From contig NCGN01000001.1 of the NCBI GenBank assembly GCA_002281575.1, positions 62,001-126,000 on the forward strand: a stretch of DNA of 64,000 nt, in the 5' to 3' direction. The notes beneath the pieces were generated by a model. The model did not search any database. It saw only the letters and a list, made by a program, of their open reading frames with translations, and was not told the origin of the DNA. The position numbers were made by a program, and so were the translations under genes. The DNA is from Sphingobacteriia bacterium 28-36-52. Lineage in GTDB: Bacteria; Bacteroidota; Bacteroidia; Chitinophagales; Chitinophagaceae. Of this stretch, positions 35,933 through 45,834 are shown in pieces. Within the stretch, counting starts at the first letter, position 1. Each line of letters opens with the position of its first letter.

Positions 35933-36814
35933 GTGAAGCAAGCACTCATTAAATTACATATCTCCGTTTTTTTAGCAGGTTTTACCGGCATATTAGGGGT
36001 GTTGATTAGTTTGAATGAAATGAGTTTGGTATGGTATAGAATTATGATTACCGTGGTTAGCTTGTCGGTCTTATTTAAGATAACAGGCAAGTCTGCTCAA
36101 CTTCCAAAGACTACAGTAATAAGATTTTTATTAATTGGTTGTTTGATTGCATTGCATTGGGTGGCATTTTATGGGAGTATTAAATTATCGAATGTATCTA
36201 TTGGATTGGTCTGTTTTTCGGCAACGGGATTATTTACTGCATTGTTAGAGCCCTTATTGGTTACTAAAAAAATTCAATTGACCGAAGTGGGGTTGGGGTT
36301 AATTAGTTTATTGGGCATTTATTTAATTTTTCATTTTGACCAGCGTTACCAAACCGGAATTATCGTTGGGATTATTTCTGCATTTTTAGCCGCATTATTT
36401 TCAGTGCTTAATAAAAAGCAAGTAAATAATACGGAACCCCTGGTGATTATGTTGTACGAGCTTACCGGAGGCTTATTGGTCCTCACTTTGTTGATGCCTC
36501 TTTATGGATATTTTTTCCCTGAAATGAGTTTGATTCCTACTTTGTCTGACTGGGGATGGTTATTGATTTTAAGTTGGCTTTGCACTATTGTTGCCATGCA
36601 ATTAATGCTAGATTCTTTGAAAAAAGTATCTGCATTTACCCAAAATCTAAGTTTGAATTTAGAGCCGGTTTATGCTATCATCATGGCATTTATTTTATTT
36701 GATGAAAATAAACACCTCTCTAGTAGCTTTTATTATGGGGTAACATTAATCATTTTATCTGTGGTATTACAAATGATTAGATTGATATATAAGCAAAAGA
36801 CTAAAATTCAATAA
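35933..36814 (+). CDS. EamA/DMT-family transporter
   Basis: A 293-residue membrane protein with about ten hydrophobic segments in two EamA repeats, for example L-L-I-G-C-L-I-A-L-H-W-V-A-F-Y-G-S in the first half and I-I-M-A-F-I-L-F-D-E in the second. Members export metabolites or amino acids; the substrate cannot be predicted. The start is GTG at 35933, eight bases after the glycosyltransferase, closing the mpl operon. Its 3' end overlaps the convergent TonB receptor by 14 bases. Confidence 0.85.
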   Translation: MKQALIKLHISVFLAGFTGILGVLISLNEMSLVWYRIMITVVSLSVLFKITGKSAQLPKTTVIRFLLIGCLIALHWVAFYGSIKLSNVSIGLVCFSATGLFTALLEPLLVTKKIQLTEVGLGLISLLGIYLIFHFDQRYQTGIIVGIISAFLAALFSVLNKKQVNNTEPLVIMLYELTGGLLVLTLLMPLYGYFFPEMSLIPTLSDWGWLLILSWLCTIVAMQLMLDSLKKVSAFTQNLSLNLEPVYAIIMAFILFDENKHLSSSFYYGVTLIILSVVLQMIRLIYKQKTKIQ

Positions 36815-39248
36815 TGAATCCTATCGTTGGCGTAACATTCGCGTCATTATTACTTAACAAAAATGGTATGGCATTGCTTCCATTAGTTTGAATGGGTTGT
36901 CCATCAGTTGTAAGAAAGCCTGTGTTGTTTGCATTTCTTTGAAAAGTATATGATGATTGTGCAGGGCTTTTAGCTAAATACCAGTTGGTTATGTCTACAA
37001 ATAAGTCTAAAGTAAATCTTTTATAATACCATTTTTTGTCTATTCTAATATCACTACTATTGAATGCGTTTAATCGCTGGGTATTGATATTATTGTAATC
37101 AGGAATTCCGGTTCCTAAAGTTAAATAGTTTTGTCTGCTAGCAATCAAATCAAATGGAGTATATGGCACACCACCTTGGTATCTGAACTTTAAGCCAATT
37201 TCCCAGTTGCGTTTCATTTTATAACCAAGCACTGCGCTCAATAAATGTCTATTATCCCATGAACTTGGGGCATAAGTATTATTTGCATTGGTGTATTTAC
37301 TAACAAACCAAGTATAACTTAAGACTCCATAAAAACGATTGGTCAATTTTTGCTGTGCAAAGAATTCAAATCCATAGGCTTTACCTTTTCCAGAAGTACT
37401 AACTGCCTCATTGCCCAATACGTTGAAATCTGCGCCTTGATTAGATAAACTAATGCCATTCCTAACACTAATTGGAACATTATTGTATTGTTTGTAAAAA
37501 CCCTCAAATGTAAATCTTGTAGAAGATGATGGCAAGTATTCAAATCCTGCAACATAGTGGGTACTCCTTGTGTAATCGGTGTTTTTATTAATCAATTCAT
37601 TGTTGTTGTTTCTATATCCCAGTGCAGTGTAAGGAAGCATTTTAAAGTAGGTTCCTATAGAAGCGTTGAAAGTAAGTTTATCTGTTATAACGTAACTGGC
37701 AGCAATTCTGGGTGATAATGTTTTTAATGGGTTCATGCCGCTTTGTGTAAACGTATTCTGATCGAATCTTATGCCTGCACTAATCCCTAATTTATTTTCT
37801 AAAAAACGTTTCCCTATTTGTGTAAACGCACCCATTCTTGCAAATTGTATATTACTATTGAAGTTGTACAACACTGCAGGTTGAACAATATTATTGTTGT
37901 CTACAATGGCATTGCTGATTAGTTGATTGGTATTATTGCTAAAAGAAACCAATTGGGCCACAAAGCCATAGCTTAATTTGAAACCATTGATGTTTTGGTT
38001 AACATCAAATCGCAGCTTGTTTTCTACTTCAGATGAATTTAATGCAAGTGTTCTATTTCCTCTAATTGGGCCAAGGTTATTCTCATATTTTTCCAATTGG
38101 TTATTGAAAGCGTTTCTGCTAATAGCTAAATTCCAATAGCCATTGGTTAATTGACGTTTAATGGAAGCCCCAACGGTATAATTCCATTGTTGAATGGATG
38201 GATTGCTATTCAGTACATATAACTTTTCAGGGGTAGCTTCTTTAGGTGCAGCAAAATTAAATTCATCAATGGCGCCTACTCCAAGTAATGTTAGGGTAGT
38301 TTTTTTATTTAACTGATGCGTAATTTTATATTGAAAATCCCAATAATTGGGCCTGATGGGTAAGTCAATTGCTTTGAAAAGTAATTGCAAGTAACTTCTT
38401 CTTGCCGATGCCAAGAAAGTGGTTTTGCCTGATTTGCCTATTGGCCCATCAAAAGTAGTTGCAAGCTCAGTTCCACTCAATCTAATATTACCCTGTACTC
38501 GGTTATTGTTACCTCGCTTTTGTTTAAACTCAAATACCGAAGAAAGGGTATTGTCAAATCTTGCATCAAATGCAGAAGAAGATAATTTTACTTCTTCAAT
38601 AAAACTTACGTTTAAAATGCCAGTAGGGCCTCCCGCACTTCCTTGTGTGGCAAAATGGTTTATTACTGGTATCTCAATTCCATCTAAATAAAATACATTT
38701 TCATTGGGCGCACCACCCCTAATAATGATATCGTTTCTGAATCCAGCAGTACTAGAAGAACCTCCCACACCAGGCAATGCTTGTATCACCCTTGATATAT
38801 CAAAATTGCCCCCTGGATTGGCTTTTATTTCTTCGCTGGTTAATCTTTGTACACTTAATGGTGTTTCTAAAGTAGCCGCTTTAGCCGACTTATTTCTATT
38901 GGTGTTGTTAACAGTTACCGCAGATAACTCTTGAACCGTTGACTCTAGTTCAATCACCATAGTATTTTCGTTCCCGCTCGCAATAGTTACATTGAATTTT
39001 GATTGAGTTGAGTATCCTAAGGCGCTGAAAATGAATGTATAGTAACCAGATTTAATTTGATTAAACTGAAATTTTCCTGCACTATCTGTTACAACCGATT
39101 TGTCTACTTGTACCAACTTAACTACCGCACCTTGAATGGGTTTCTGTAGCTGTTTATCTAAAATAATACCAGAAAATACACCTGTGTTTTGTGCTTTTGA
39201 CTGCAAAAAAGAGAACAATACAATTAGTAAAAAAAGCAAATACCTCAT
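36801..39248 (-). CDS. TonB-dependent outer-membrane receptor with CarboxypepD-like domain
   Basis: An 815-residue outer-membrane protein. Order: signal peptide (residues 1-19, S-K-A-Q), a carboxypeptidase-regulatory-like beta-sandwich (residues ~24-108, with G-I-I-L-D-K-Q-L-Q-K-P-I-Q-G-A), the plug domain (P-G-V-G-G-S-S, I-I-I-R-G-G-A-P-N-E-N-V-F-Y-L-D-G-I-E-I-P) and a 22-strand barrel ending in an aromatic-terminated strand. There is no SusD gene beside it, so it is not a classical Sus pair; siderophore, vitamin or peptide uptake is possible. The substrate is unknown. Confidence 0.9.
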   Translation of the reverse strand: MRYLLFLLIVLFSFLQSKAQNTGVFSGIILDKQLQKPIQGAVVKLVQVDKSVVTDSAGKFQFNQIKSGYYTFIFSALGYSTQSKFNVTIASGNENTMVIELESTVQELSAVTVNNTNRNKSAKAATLETPLSVQRLTSEEIKANPGGNFDISRVIQALPGVGGSSSTAGFRNDIIIRGGAPNENVFYLDGIEIPVINHFATQGSAGGPTGILNVSFIEEVKLSSSAFDARFDNTLSSVFEFKQKRGNNNRVQGNIRLSGTELATTFDGPIGKSGKTTFLASARRSYLQLLFKAIDLPIRPNYWDFQYKITHQLNKKTTLTLLGVGAIDEFNFAAPKEATPEKLYVLNSNPSIQQWNYTVGASIKRQLTNGYWNLAISRNAFNNQLEKYENNLGPIRGNRTLALNSSEVENKLRFDVNQNINGFKLSYGFVAQLVSFSNNTNQLISNAIVDNNNIVQPAVLYNFNSNIQFARMGAFTQIGKRFLENKLGISAGIRFDQNTFTQSGMNPLKTLSPRIAASYVITDKLTFNASIGTYFKMLPYTALGYRNNNNELINKNTDYTRSTHYVAGFEYLPSSSTRFTFEGFYKQYNNVPISVRNGISLSNQGADFNVLGNEAVSTSGKGKAYGFEFFAQQKLTNRFYGVLSYTWFVSKYTNANNTYAPSSWDNRHLLSAVLGYKMKRNWEIGLKFRYQGGVPYTPFDLIASRQNYLTLGTGIPDYNNINTQRLNAFNSSDIRIDKKWYYKRFTLDLFVDITNWYLAKSPAQSSYTFQRNANNTGFLTTDGQPIQTNGSNAIPFLLSNNDANVTPTIGFIIEF

Positions 39249-39336
39249 AATTCATCCATTTATCAAATACCTATCATCAACAATAGGTTTTGACTATTGT
39301 TTAATTATCTTCGGAATACCCAAAATTAATTTGAAC

Positions 39337-42192
39337 ATGAGAATTACCACATTTATTGTTTTGTTATTCCTTAGCATGGCTAGCTATGCCCAAAAAAAAC
39401 CATTGGACCATAGTGTATATGACGGTTGGCAAAATATTGCAGAACGTTTAATTAGCGATGATGGAAACTATGTTGCTTTTACGGTTACTCCACAAGAAGG
39501 AGATGGTCATTTGTACATCAAGAAGAAAGATGGAATTAATGTGGCAGAGATTGCTAGAGGATACAATGCCAATATAACCGACAATAGTCGTTTTTTAATT
39601 TGTAGAATTAAACCCTTTTTTAAAGATACCAGAAATGCCAAAATTAAAAAGAAGCGTCCTGAAGAAATGCCAAAAGATTCTTTAGCAGTGGTAGATTTAC
39701 TATCAGGAAAAGTCACGAAAATTGCTCAGGTAAAGAGTTTTAAAATTGCAGATGAACAAGCGCAATTTTTGGCCTATCATCTAGAGAAAAAACCGACCAT
39801 TCCTGCGCCAAAGACTGGTCAAACAGATAGTACTACTAAGCCCGCAGCGCCCGTTGCTCCCCCCACACCAAGAGCTGCTGCAGATCCTTTTGTAGAGGGT
39901 ACAGATTTAGTGGTTCTTCATTTATTAACTGGAGATACTGTTGTATACAATCTAGTTAGTGAATATTTTTTCAATAAAAAAGGAAACATTTTATTAATTG
40001 AAACCACTAAAAAAACAGGGGATGCCAATATTAAACCACAGGTAATTAAAATTGATTTAGTCAATAAAAAATCGGCGGTTGTATTTACTGGATTTAATGA
40101 TGCAAAGGGATATAGAATGGATGAGTCTGGGTCTCAATTGGCTTTTATAGCAGAGAGAGATAGCAGTGCTAAATCGTTACAGAAATTTTACAAACTATTT
40201 TATCATAAAAATGGAGCGGACAGTGCTGTATTATTAGTTCAAAAAAACACAAGTGGAATGCCCGCTAATTTTACTTTAAGTGAGAATGCGCAAGCAATCA
40301 GCTTTAGTAAATCGGGAAGTCGTTTGTTTTTTGGCACTGCTCCAATTTTGCCAATAAAAGATACAATAACGCCTGACTTTGAAAGAGTAAGTGTAGATAT
40401 TTGGCATTATAAAGATGATTATTTACAACCCTTGCAATTGCGGAATCTTCAGCAAGAATTAAATAGGGCTTACTTGGCCAGGTTCGATTTTGATAAAGGT
40501 TCAGTAGTTCAAATTGGTAGCCCAGCTTTTAGAAATATTATACAAACCAATGAAGGTGATGGTGCTGTTTTTTATGGCGTTGCCGACGAGGGTAAGAGAA
40601 TTGCTTCTCAGTGGCAAGGAGCTTCTTTTTCAGATATATATGTAATCAATCCTTTAACTGGGAGTAAACAGCTTATTTTGGCTAATATAAAAGGGAATAC
40701 CTATCCTTCTTCTACAGGAAAATATTTGGTTGTTTATGATGAGATAAAAAAGAAGTATAGTGCTTACAATAACGAATCTCAAAAAATGATTTCCATAGCT
40801 ACTGATATTAAAGTGCCATTGTACGATGTTGAGAATGATGTTCCAGATGATCCCAATGCTTATGGTTTAGTTGGCTGGTTAGAAAATGATGAGACTTTGT
40901 TGCTTTACGATCAGTATGATATTTGGCAAATAGATCCATTGGGAACTAAGCCCTCTATCAATATTACAGGTGGTTTAGGTAGAAAAAACAATCTTGTTAT
41001 AAGGAATATTACTTTAGACCGCGAAGCAAGATTTATTGAAAAGAATCAAACTTTACTTTTAAATGTGCTCAATAAAAAAAATAAGGGTAGTGGGCTGAAG
41101 TCTCATATAATGGGAACATTATTTGAAATAAATGCTTCCAATGCAACTTTGCCCATGAGAATTTCTGCTGTATCTAAAGCTAAAGATGCTGCAGTCATTA
41201 GTTTTGGAACTGAGACTTTTCAACGTTCTTCAAATATTGCAGTGATTGATTGGAAGGCCAACTCTCTCTTACAAGATGTGCAAAACGCACAATCATTGCA
41301 TCAGCCCAATCCACAACAAAATCAATACAATTGGGGTACAGCTGAATTGTTTACTTGGAAAGCTTATACTGGTAAAACAGCTGAAGGCATTGTTTATAAA
41401 CCAGAAAACTTTGATCCAAATAAAAAATATCCAATGATTGCTTATTTCTATGAAAGAAGCAGTGATGGTTTATACGGGTACAGTGCTCCTGCACCTACAC
41501 CATCTAGATTAAACATTCCTTTTTTTGTAAGTAGGGGGTATGTTGTTTTTGTTCCAGATATCTGGTATAAAACGGGTTATCCTGGCCAAAGTGCTTATGA
41601 TTACATTGTAAGTGGAACAAGAGCATTGGTTGCAAAAGGATATGTAGATAGTACTAAATTAGGATTGCAGGGCCAAAGTTGGGGAGGATATCAAATTGCG
41701 CATTTAATCACTCGCACCAATTTATATGCTGCTGCTTGGGCTGGTGCGCCGGTTGCGAATATGACCAGTGCTTATGGTGGAATTCGTTGGGGGACTGGTT
41801 TGAACAGACAGTTTCAATACGAAAAAACGCAAAGTAGAATTGGAGCAACCTTATGGGAGAAGCCTAATTTGTATATTGAAAACTCGCCGTTGTTTCATTT
41901 CCCTAAAGTTAAAACACCTGTTGTGATTATGCACAATGATGCAGATGGAGCAGTTCCATGGTATCAGGGTATTGAGATGTTTACGGCCCTTCGCAGATTA
42001 GGGAAACCTGTTTGGATGTTGAATTACAATAACGAAGACCATAATTTAGTAGAGCGAAGAAATAGAAAAGATATTCAAATACGTGAACAGCAATTCTTTG
42101 ATTATTTATTAAAGGGAGATAAGCCTGCTAAGTGGATAGCTGAAGGCGTTCCTGCAGTTCTTAAGGGTAGAGATTGGGGGTTAGGGTATTAA
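39337..42192 (+). CDS. Exported S9 family peptidase (prolyl-oligopeptidase-like)
   Basis: A 951-residue exported protein: signal peptide (S-Y-A-Q near residue 19), a long beta-propeller region with a proline/alanine-rich linker near residues 160-185, and a C-terminal alpha/beta-hydrolase domain. The catalytic serine is in G-Q-S-W-G-G-Y-Q, the aspartate in H-N-D-A-D-G-A-V-P-W and the histidine in N-N-E-D-H-N-L. It probably cleaves peptides in the periplasm. The frame is open to 39136, but the ATG at 39337 begins the signal peptide; the upstream part overlaps the TonB receptor. Confidence 0.88.
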   Translation: MRITTFIVLLFLSMASYAQKKPLDHSVYDGWQNIAERLISDDGNYVAFTVTPQEGDGHLYIKKKDGINVAEIARGYNANITDNSRFLICRIKPFFKDTRNAKIKKKRPEEMPKDSLAVVDLLSGKVTKIAQVKSFKIADEQAQFLAYHLEKKPTIPAPKTGQTDSTTKPAAPVAPPTPRAAADPFVEGTDLVVLHLLTGDTVVYNLVSEYFFNKKGNILLIETTKKTGDANIKPQVIKIDLVNKKSAVVFTGFNDAKGYRMDESGSQLAFIAERDSSAKSLQKFYKLFYHKNGADSAVLLVQKNTSGMPANFTLSENAQAISFSKSGSRLFFGTAPILPIKDTITPDFERVSVDIWHYKDDYLQPLQLRNLQQELNRAYLARFDFDKGSVVQIGSPAFRNIIQTNEGDGAVFYGVADEGKRIASQWQGASFSDIYVINPLTGSKQLILANIKGNTYPSSTGKYLVVYDEIKKKYSAYNNESQKMISIATDIKVPLYDVENDVPDDPNAYGLVGWLENDETLLLYDQYDIWQIDPLGTKPSINITGGLGRKNNLVIRNITLDREARFIEKNQTLLLNVLNKKNKGSGLKSHIMGTLFEINASNATLPMRISAVSKAKDAAVISFGTETFQRSSNIAVIDWKANSLLQDVQNAQSLHQPNPQQNQYNWGTAELFTWKAYTGKTAEGIVYKPENFDPNKKYPMIAYFYERSSDGLYGYSAPAPTPSRLNIPFFVSRGYVVFVPDIWYKTGYPGQSAYDYIVSGTRALVAKGYVDSTKLGLQGQSWGGYQIAHLITRTNLYAAAWAGAPVANMTSAYGGIRWGTGLNRQFQYEKTQSRIGATLWEKPNLYIENSPLFHFPKVKTPVVIMHNDADGAVPWYQGIEMFTALRRLGKPVWMLNYNNEDHNLVERRNRKDIQIREQQFFDYLLKGDKPAKWIAEGVPAVLKGRDWGLGY

Positions 42193-42266
42193 TAATTGCA
42201 GTTATTTAATTTTTTTTGCATAACTTATTGCTGAACTAATTAGATGTAAAACCTGCATTAACATAC

Positions 42267-43094
42267 ATGTTAACTTTCTTAAAACATAAATATGCTGCTA
42301 TTTGGGTATTTGTAATTTTTATTGCAATTACTCAAATAGTTTCTTTTCAAATTTATAAAATTGAAAAGAAGCGGGAATTTAATATGGTGCAGAATGAGTC
42401 TGCTCATGTTAAACAAAGAATAGAATCTGCATTAAGTCAAAGTAATAATGCTACAAGCTTACTGGCCGTTCTAATTGAGCATGATTTGTTGAAAGACCAT
42501 TTTGAAGAAGTGGCTAAAGAGTTATTAATTCATAACCAGTATTTAGATGCCATACAGTTGGTTCAAGACATGGTAATTATCAATACTTATCCTTTAAAAG
42601 GGAATGAACAAACCATAGGGTACGACTTAAGAACTGATAATGAACATGTTCGTGAAATTATGTTATCTTCTAGTTTAAATAGCCTTCATTTTGAGGGGCC
42701 TTTTAATTTAAAGCAAGGTGGTGTAGGTTTTGTTGGTAGATACCCAATTATTCAACATGATTCTTTGTGGGGATATTCTGCTGTGGTTATTAAAAAGCAA
42801 AGTTTTATTCGATTGCTTGGACTAGATAGTACTGGTATAAATGAAACCTACTTTTATCAAGTGAAAAAGCAACAAGAAGGGAAAAAGTATATTCCTTTAT
42901 TTAGTAATAACAGAACTGATTTCTCAACTGGTGTTTCGCACGAACAATATATGCCTATTGGCGATTGGATCATACAAGTTAAGTTGCGAAAGCCAGTTTA
43001 CTTATCTAGAACTATTTTGTTTTCAATAGGAGGGATAGTTGTTTCGTTGGTTTTTAGCTTACTTATACAATGTAAACGTCTGAGATTAGATTAA
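42267..43094 (+). CDS. Stand-alone CHASE-domain membrane sensor
   Basis: A 275-residue protein with one membrane helix at residues ~11-29, a periplasmic CHASE domain (~40-235) and a second helix at ~245-265, then only a nine-residue basic tail. CHASE features visible are N-T-Y-P-L-K-G-N-E-Q-T-I-G-Y-D-L, the F-E-G-P-F-N-L segment and G-F-V-G-R-Y-P-I-I. Such domains normally feed histidine kinases, GGDEF or adenylate cyclase modules; here no output domain follows, and a terminator begins four bases after the stop. There is no sign of a frameshift into a kinase. It may sense small molecules for an unlinked partner. Confidence 0.72.
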   Translation: MLTFLKHKYAAIWVFVIFIAITQIVSFQIYKIEKKREFNMVQNESAHVKQRIESALSQSNNATSLLAVLIEHDLLKDHFEEVAKELLIHNQYLDAIQLVQDMVIINTYPLKGNEQTIGYDLRTDNEHVREIMLSSSLNSLHFEGPFNLKQGGVGFVGRYPIIQHDSLWGYSAVVIKKQSFIRLLGLDSTGINETYFYQVKKQQEGKKYIPLFSNNRTDFSTGVSHEQYMPIGDWIIQVKLRKPVYLSRTILFSIGGIVVSLVFSLLIQCKRLRLD

Positions 43095-43097
43095 GTT

Positions 43098-43127
43098 AAA
43101 ATGGGTCCTGAATTCAGGACCCATTTT
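43098..43127. terminator. Bidirectional intrinsic terminator
   Basis: A perfect 13-bp inverted repeat (43098-43110 and 43115-43127, core GGGTCCTG/CAGGACCC) around AATT, flanked by A and T runs. It lies between the convergent CHASE and S9 peptidase genes and serves both. Confidence 0.92.
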
Positions 43128-43144
43128 GCTTCAACTTTAAAGTA

Positions 43145-45562
43145 TTATTTTGAATTCTTAACGTACTTTTCCAACCATTGGAATTGCTCCCACAATGTAT
43201 GTAAAACATTTTCTTTTCCCCTGTATCCGTGTGCTTCATAGGGCAAGTATACAAACCTCACAGTTCCTCCATTTCCTTTGATTGCAGCAAATAAGCGTTC
43301 GCTGTTAATTGGATAAGTTCCTGTATTGTCGTCGGCTTCTCCATGTATTAATAAAATTGGTGTTTTAATTTTATCTGCATAGCTAAAAGGGCTCATATTG
43401 TAATACAATTCTGGTGCTTGCCAATAAGTTCTGTCTTCATTTTGAAACCCAAATGGAGTAAGGGTTCTGTTGTATGCACCACTTCTAGCTATACCCGCCT
43501 TGAACCAATTGGTATGTGCCAATAAATTGGCAGTCATGAATGCGCCATAACTATGCCCTCCAATAGCAATTCTGTTTTTATCTGCTATGCCCAATCCTGA
43601 TAAATATTCTATAGCAGAAGCTGCATTCAATTTTAGTTGTTCAATAAAGTTGTCATTCGGCTTCTTGTCTTTTCCTGCTGCAACAATAGGCATTTCTGCA
43701 TTGTCTAAAACCGCATAACCTTGTGTTACATAATAAATAGGTGACCCCCAACTTAATGTAGTAAACCTGTCCTTACTACCTCTTATTTGAGCTGCATCTG
43801 CAGCAGAGTTGAATTCTCTGGGATAAGCCCAAATAATTAATGGTAGAGGACCTTTGTCTTTGCTGTAACCACTAGGTAAATAAAGATCACCCGTTAAGTC
43901 TACACCGTCTGCTCTTTTATATTTTATTTTTTCTTTACTAACGCTTTCTAATGCAGGATAAGGATTGGTAAAGTTGGTAATTGCTTTGTCTGCGATTCTT
44001 AATTGTAAATTTTTGATAAAATAATTAGGTACTTGTTTTTGAGATTCTTTTCTACTTAATAAAGTCAAATTATTTGCATCTAGTACTTCTACTATATATT
44101 CAAAAGCGCCAATATTTGATCTCCAGATAATTTCATTTTGCTTGGTTGTTAAATCAAACTTTGCTAAAAATGGTAAATCACCATTTGGAGATGACCCAGT
44201 AGTATTATTCATTAGTAGTTTGGTCCCATTTTCAATAGTTGTAATTACATTACGACCATATTTGTTTTTACTAGTAACTGGAGAGCCAGGGTTCCCATAA
44301 GCATCTGTTTGGTTTCGCTCTAAGAGTAGTTCAAAGCTTCCTTTATTTGAATTATATAAGTTTATTCTTATCAACTGTTTGCTTCTTGATATTTCATTCA
44401 CTAATGCAATATTTTCGTTTCCCCAGGTTGTACCTCCATATCTTAGCTTAGTTTTAAATAGAAGGGTGGCATTACCTGAAAATGGCGCTCTTAAAGCATA
44501 TACAGCGTCTCTAAATTCTACTTGTTTTTTAATTAGTCCACTGTCTAAAGGTTCTGCCCAAGTAATGGTTGCTGCTTCATCATCTCTCCAGTCAAAACTT
44601 CTAGGAACATTTTGTGTATTGTCGTAACCAGAAGGGGTGCCTTCAGTTGAAGGTAATTCGGCTAAAACCTTTACTGGTTTCCCTGATAGGTCGGTTACAA
44701 TCATTTTAGAAGGGAAACCATTTGCTGTTACTAAATAGGAGAATGGTTGATGTAGTTGTTTTTGTAACAAATATTTTTTATCTGGAGATAAGCTAAAATT
44801 ACTTAAAATGCAAGGGTTGCCAGATAGGGTTTCTACGCCATTTTTGTTCATTACTAACTGCGATGTTGCATAAAACTGAAACAATTGTTCGTCGTATGGA
44901 CTTTTTATTAAGTCTTGATAAGTTGGGCTTGGGGCTGCTTTCCCAAGGTTTTGCTGAATGGTAGGACCTTTAGGTGTAATAGGTCTTTTGGGGGCATTTG
45001 CAGCATTTGCGATTGCTGATTTATATAGAATAGTGTTGTCATCAACCCATGTATAAGGGCTTCCTAAAACTGAATTAAGTGCCTTTTTGCTCACTAAGCT
45101 GGCTTTTTTTGTTGCAATATCAATAATGTATAACTCTACCTTATTGTTGCTGGTATGTGTAAAAGCAATTTTATTTTCTGAAGGACTCCAACTAACAGCT
45201 CCAGCTAAAAGGTTTGCAGGTAATCCTGCAATTGAATATACTTTATCTTCTTTTAGATTTTTAAGCTGAAAGTTGTTGATAAAAGTTTGTCTACTTGGAG
45301 AAAAGTTATTGGGGTTTAACCTTAATCCAGCAACCCTTATTTCTGGTTGTCCTAATTCTTCCACAGTTGGGTAAGAGTTTCTTTCTGAAAGCAACATCCA
45401 TACTGCTTTTCCATCAATACTAACAGATGGTGTTGGCTTAGCAAGCAATAAATCTTCAATAACTTTAGGTGGATTTTGGTAACTGGCGGCATCTTGGCCA
45501 ATCGCCATTGTGGTACTAACAAATACAGTTAATACGGTTAAGAAATGTTTAATCATTTTCAT
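43145..45562 (-). CDS. Exported S9D-like serine peptidase
   Basis: An 805-residue peptidase with a signal peptide (residues ~5-22, A-I-G-Q). It resembles the S9D glutamyl endopeptidase group: Y-Q-N-P-P-K-V-I-E-D near residue 30, a beta-propeller, then the hydrolase domain with the nucleophile in G-G-H-S-Y-G-A-F-M, the aspartate in H-G-E-A-D-D-N-T-G and the histidine in Y-E-A-H-G-Y-R. The other S9 enzyme in the window (39337-42192) has a different serine motif, so the two are not recent duplicates. Substrate preference for Glu is only inferred from the family. Confidence 0.87.
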   Translation of the reverse strand: MKMIKHFLTVLTVFVSTTMAIGQDAASYQNPPKVIEDLLLAKPTPSVSIDGKAVWMLLSERNSYPTVEELGQPEIRVAGLRLNPNNFSPSRQTFINNFQLKNLKEDKVYSIAGLPANLLAGAVSWSPSENKIAFTHTSNNKVELYIIDIATKKASLVSKKALNSVLGSPYTWVDDNTILYKSAIANAANAPKRPITPKGPTIQQNLGKAAPSPTYQDLIKSPYDEQLFQFYATSQLVMNKNGVETLSGNPCILSNFSLSPDKKYLLQKQLHQPFSYLVTANGFPSKMIVTDLSGKPVKVLAELPSTEGTPSGYDNTQNVPRSFDWRDDEAATITWAEPLDSGLIKKQVEFRDAVYALRAPFSGNATLLFKTKLRYGGTTWGNENIALVNEISRSKQLIRINLYNSNKGSFELLLERNQTDAYGNPGSPVTSKNKYGRNVITTIENGTKLLMNNTTGSSPNGDLPFLAKFDLTTKQNEIIWRSNIGAFEYIVEVLDANNLTLLSRKESQKQVPNYFIKNLQLRIADKAITNFTNPYPALESVSKEKIKYKRADGVDLTGDLYLPSGYSKDKGPLPLIIWAYPREFNSAADAAQIRGSKDRFTTLSWGSPIYYVTQGYAVLDNAEMPIVAAGKDKKPNDNFIEQLKLNAASAIEYLSGLGIADKNRIAIGGHSYGAFMTANLLAHTNWFKAGIARSGAYNRTLTPFGFQNEDRTYWQAPELYYNMSPFSYADKIKTPILLIHGEADDNTGTYPINSERLFAAIKGNGGTVRFVYLPYEAHGYRGKENVLHTLWEQFQWLEKYVKNSK

Positions 45563-45653
45563 TTTAGCATTATTTAATTGGGCAATTCAATGATGCTCAA
45601 ATTACCAATAAATAGTCTAGTAAATGCAGGCATATGTTGAACTTGAAAAAATA

Positions 45654-45685
45654 TTTGTAGATATTGAAATAGGGGCTTAGTTTTG
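45654..45685 (+). promoter_or_regulatory. Promoter of the his leader and hisGDC-B operon
   Basis: TTTG at 45654-45657 and TAGTTTTG at 45678-45685 match both Bacteroidota promoter elements exactly with 20-base spacing. Initiation is expected within a few bases of 45692, that is, at or just before the leader ATG at 45693. Confidence 0.75.
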
Positions 45686-45692
45686 CAATCTA

Positions 45693-45743
45693 ATGTTGCA
45701 GAATCTACATCTACATCACCATCATATGCATCCCAAAGGGTAG
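45693..45743 (+). CDS. hisL: Histidine operon leader peptide
   Basis: A 16-codon reading frame encodes M-L-Q-N-L-H-L-H-H-H-H-M-H-P-K-G, with six His codons (five CAT, one CAC), far above chance. It lies just after a consensus promoter and before an intrinsic terminator and hisG. The stop codon TAG (45741-45743) is inside the antiterminator arm. By analogy with the his leaders of enterobacteria, ribosome stalling at the His codons when histidyl-tRNA is scarce should prevent termination. The start codon is nearly at the predicted transcript start, so translation may be leaderless. Confidence 0.88.
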   Translation: MLQNLHLHHHHMHPKG

Positions 45744-45805
45744 GCATCGGTGTATTTGTACTAATATATTGAATTCTAGCTTACCAAACGGTAGGCTTTT
45801 TTTTT
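45739..45805 (+). terminator. his attenuator: antiterminator arm plus terminator hairpin
   Basis: The terminator is AGCTTACC (45778-45785), loop AAAC, GGTAGGCT (45790-45797), then nine T (45797-45805). The bases GGTAGGC at 45739-45745 repeat the 3' arm exactly, so they can pair with GCTTACC (45779-45785) and block the terminator. An upstream segment at 45728-45734 can in turn pair with 45738-45745, closing the set of alternative hairpins. Confidence 0.87.
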
Positions 45806-45834
45806 GCTTTAATGTTAAGAATAAATAATGGATC

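Noticed and set aside
39269..39288. Six-base inverted repeat ACCTAT/ATAGGT between the TonB receptor and S9 gene
   Set aside because: Short and common by chance in AT-rich DNA; no further support as an operator.
39136..39336. N-terminal extension of the S9 peptidase
   Set aside because: It would overlap the TonB receptor start and put residues before an otherwise clean signal peptide.
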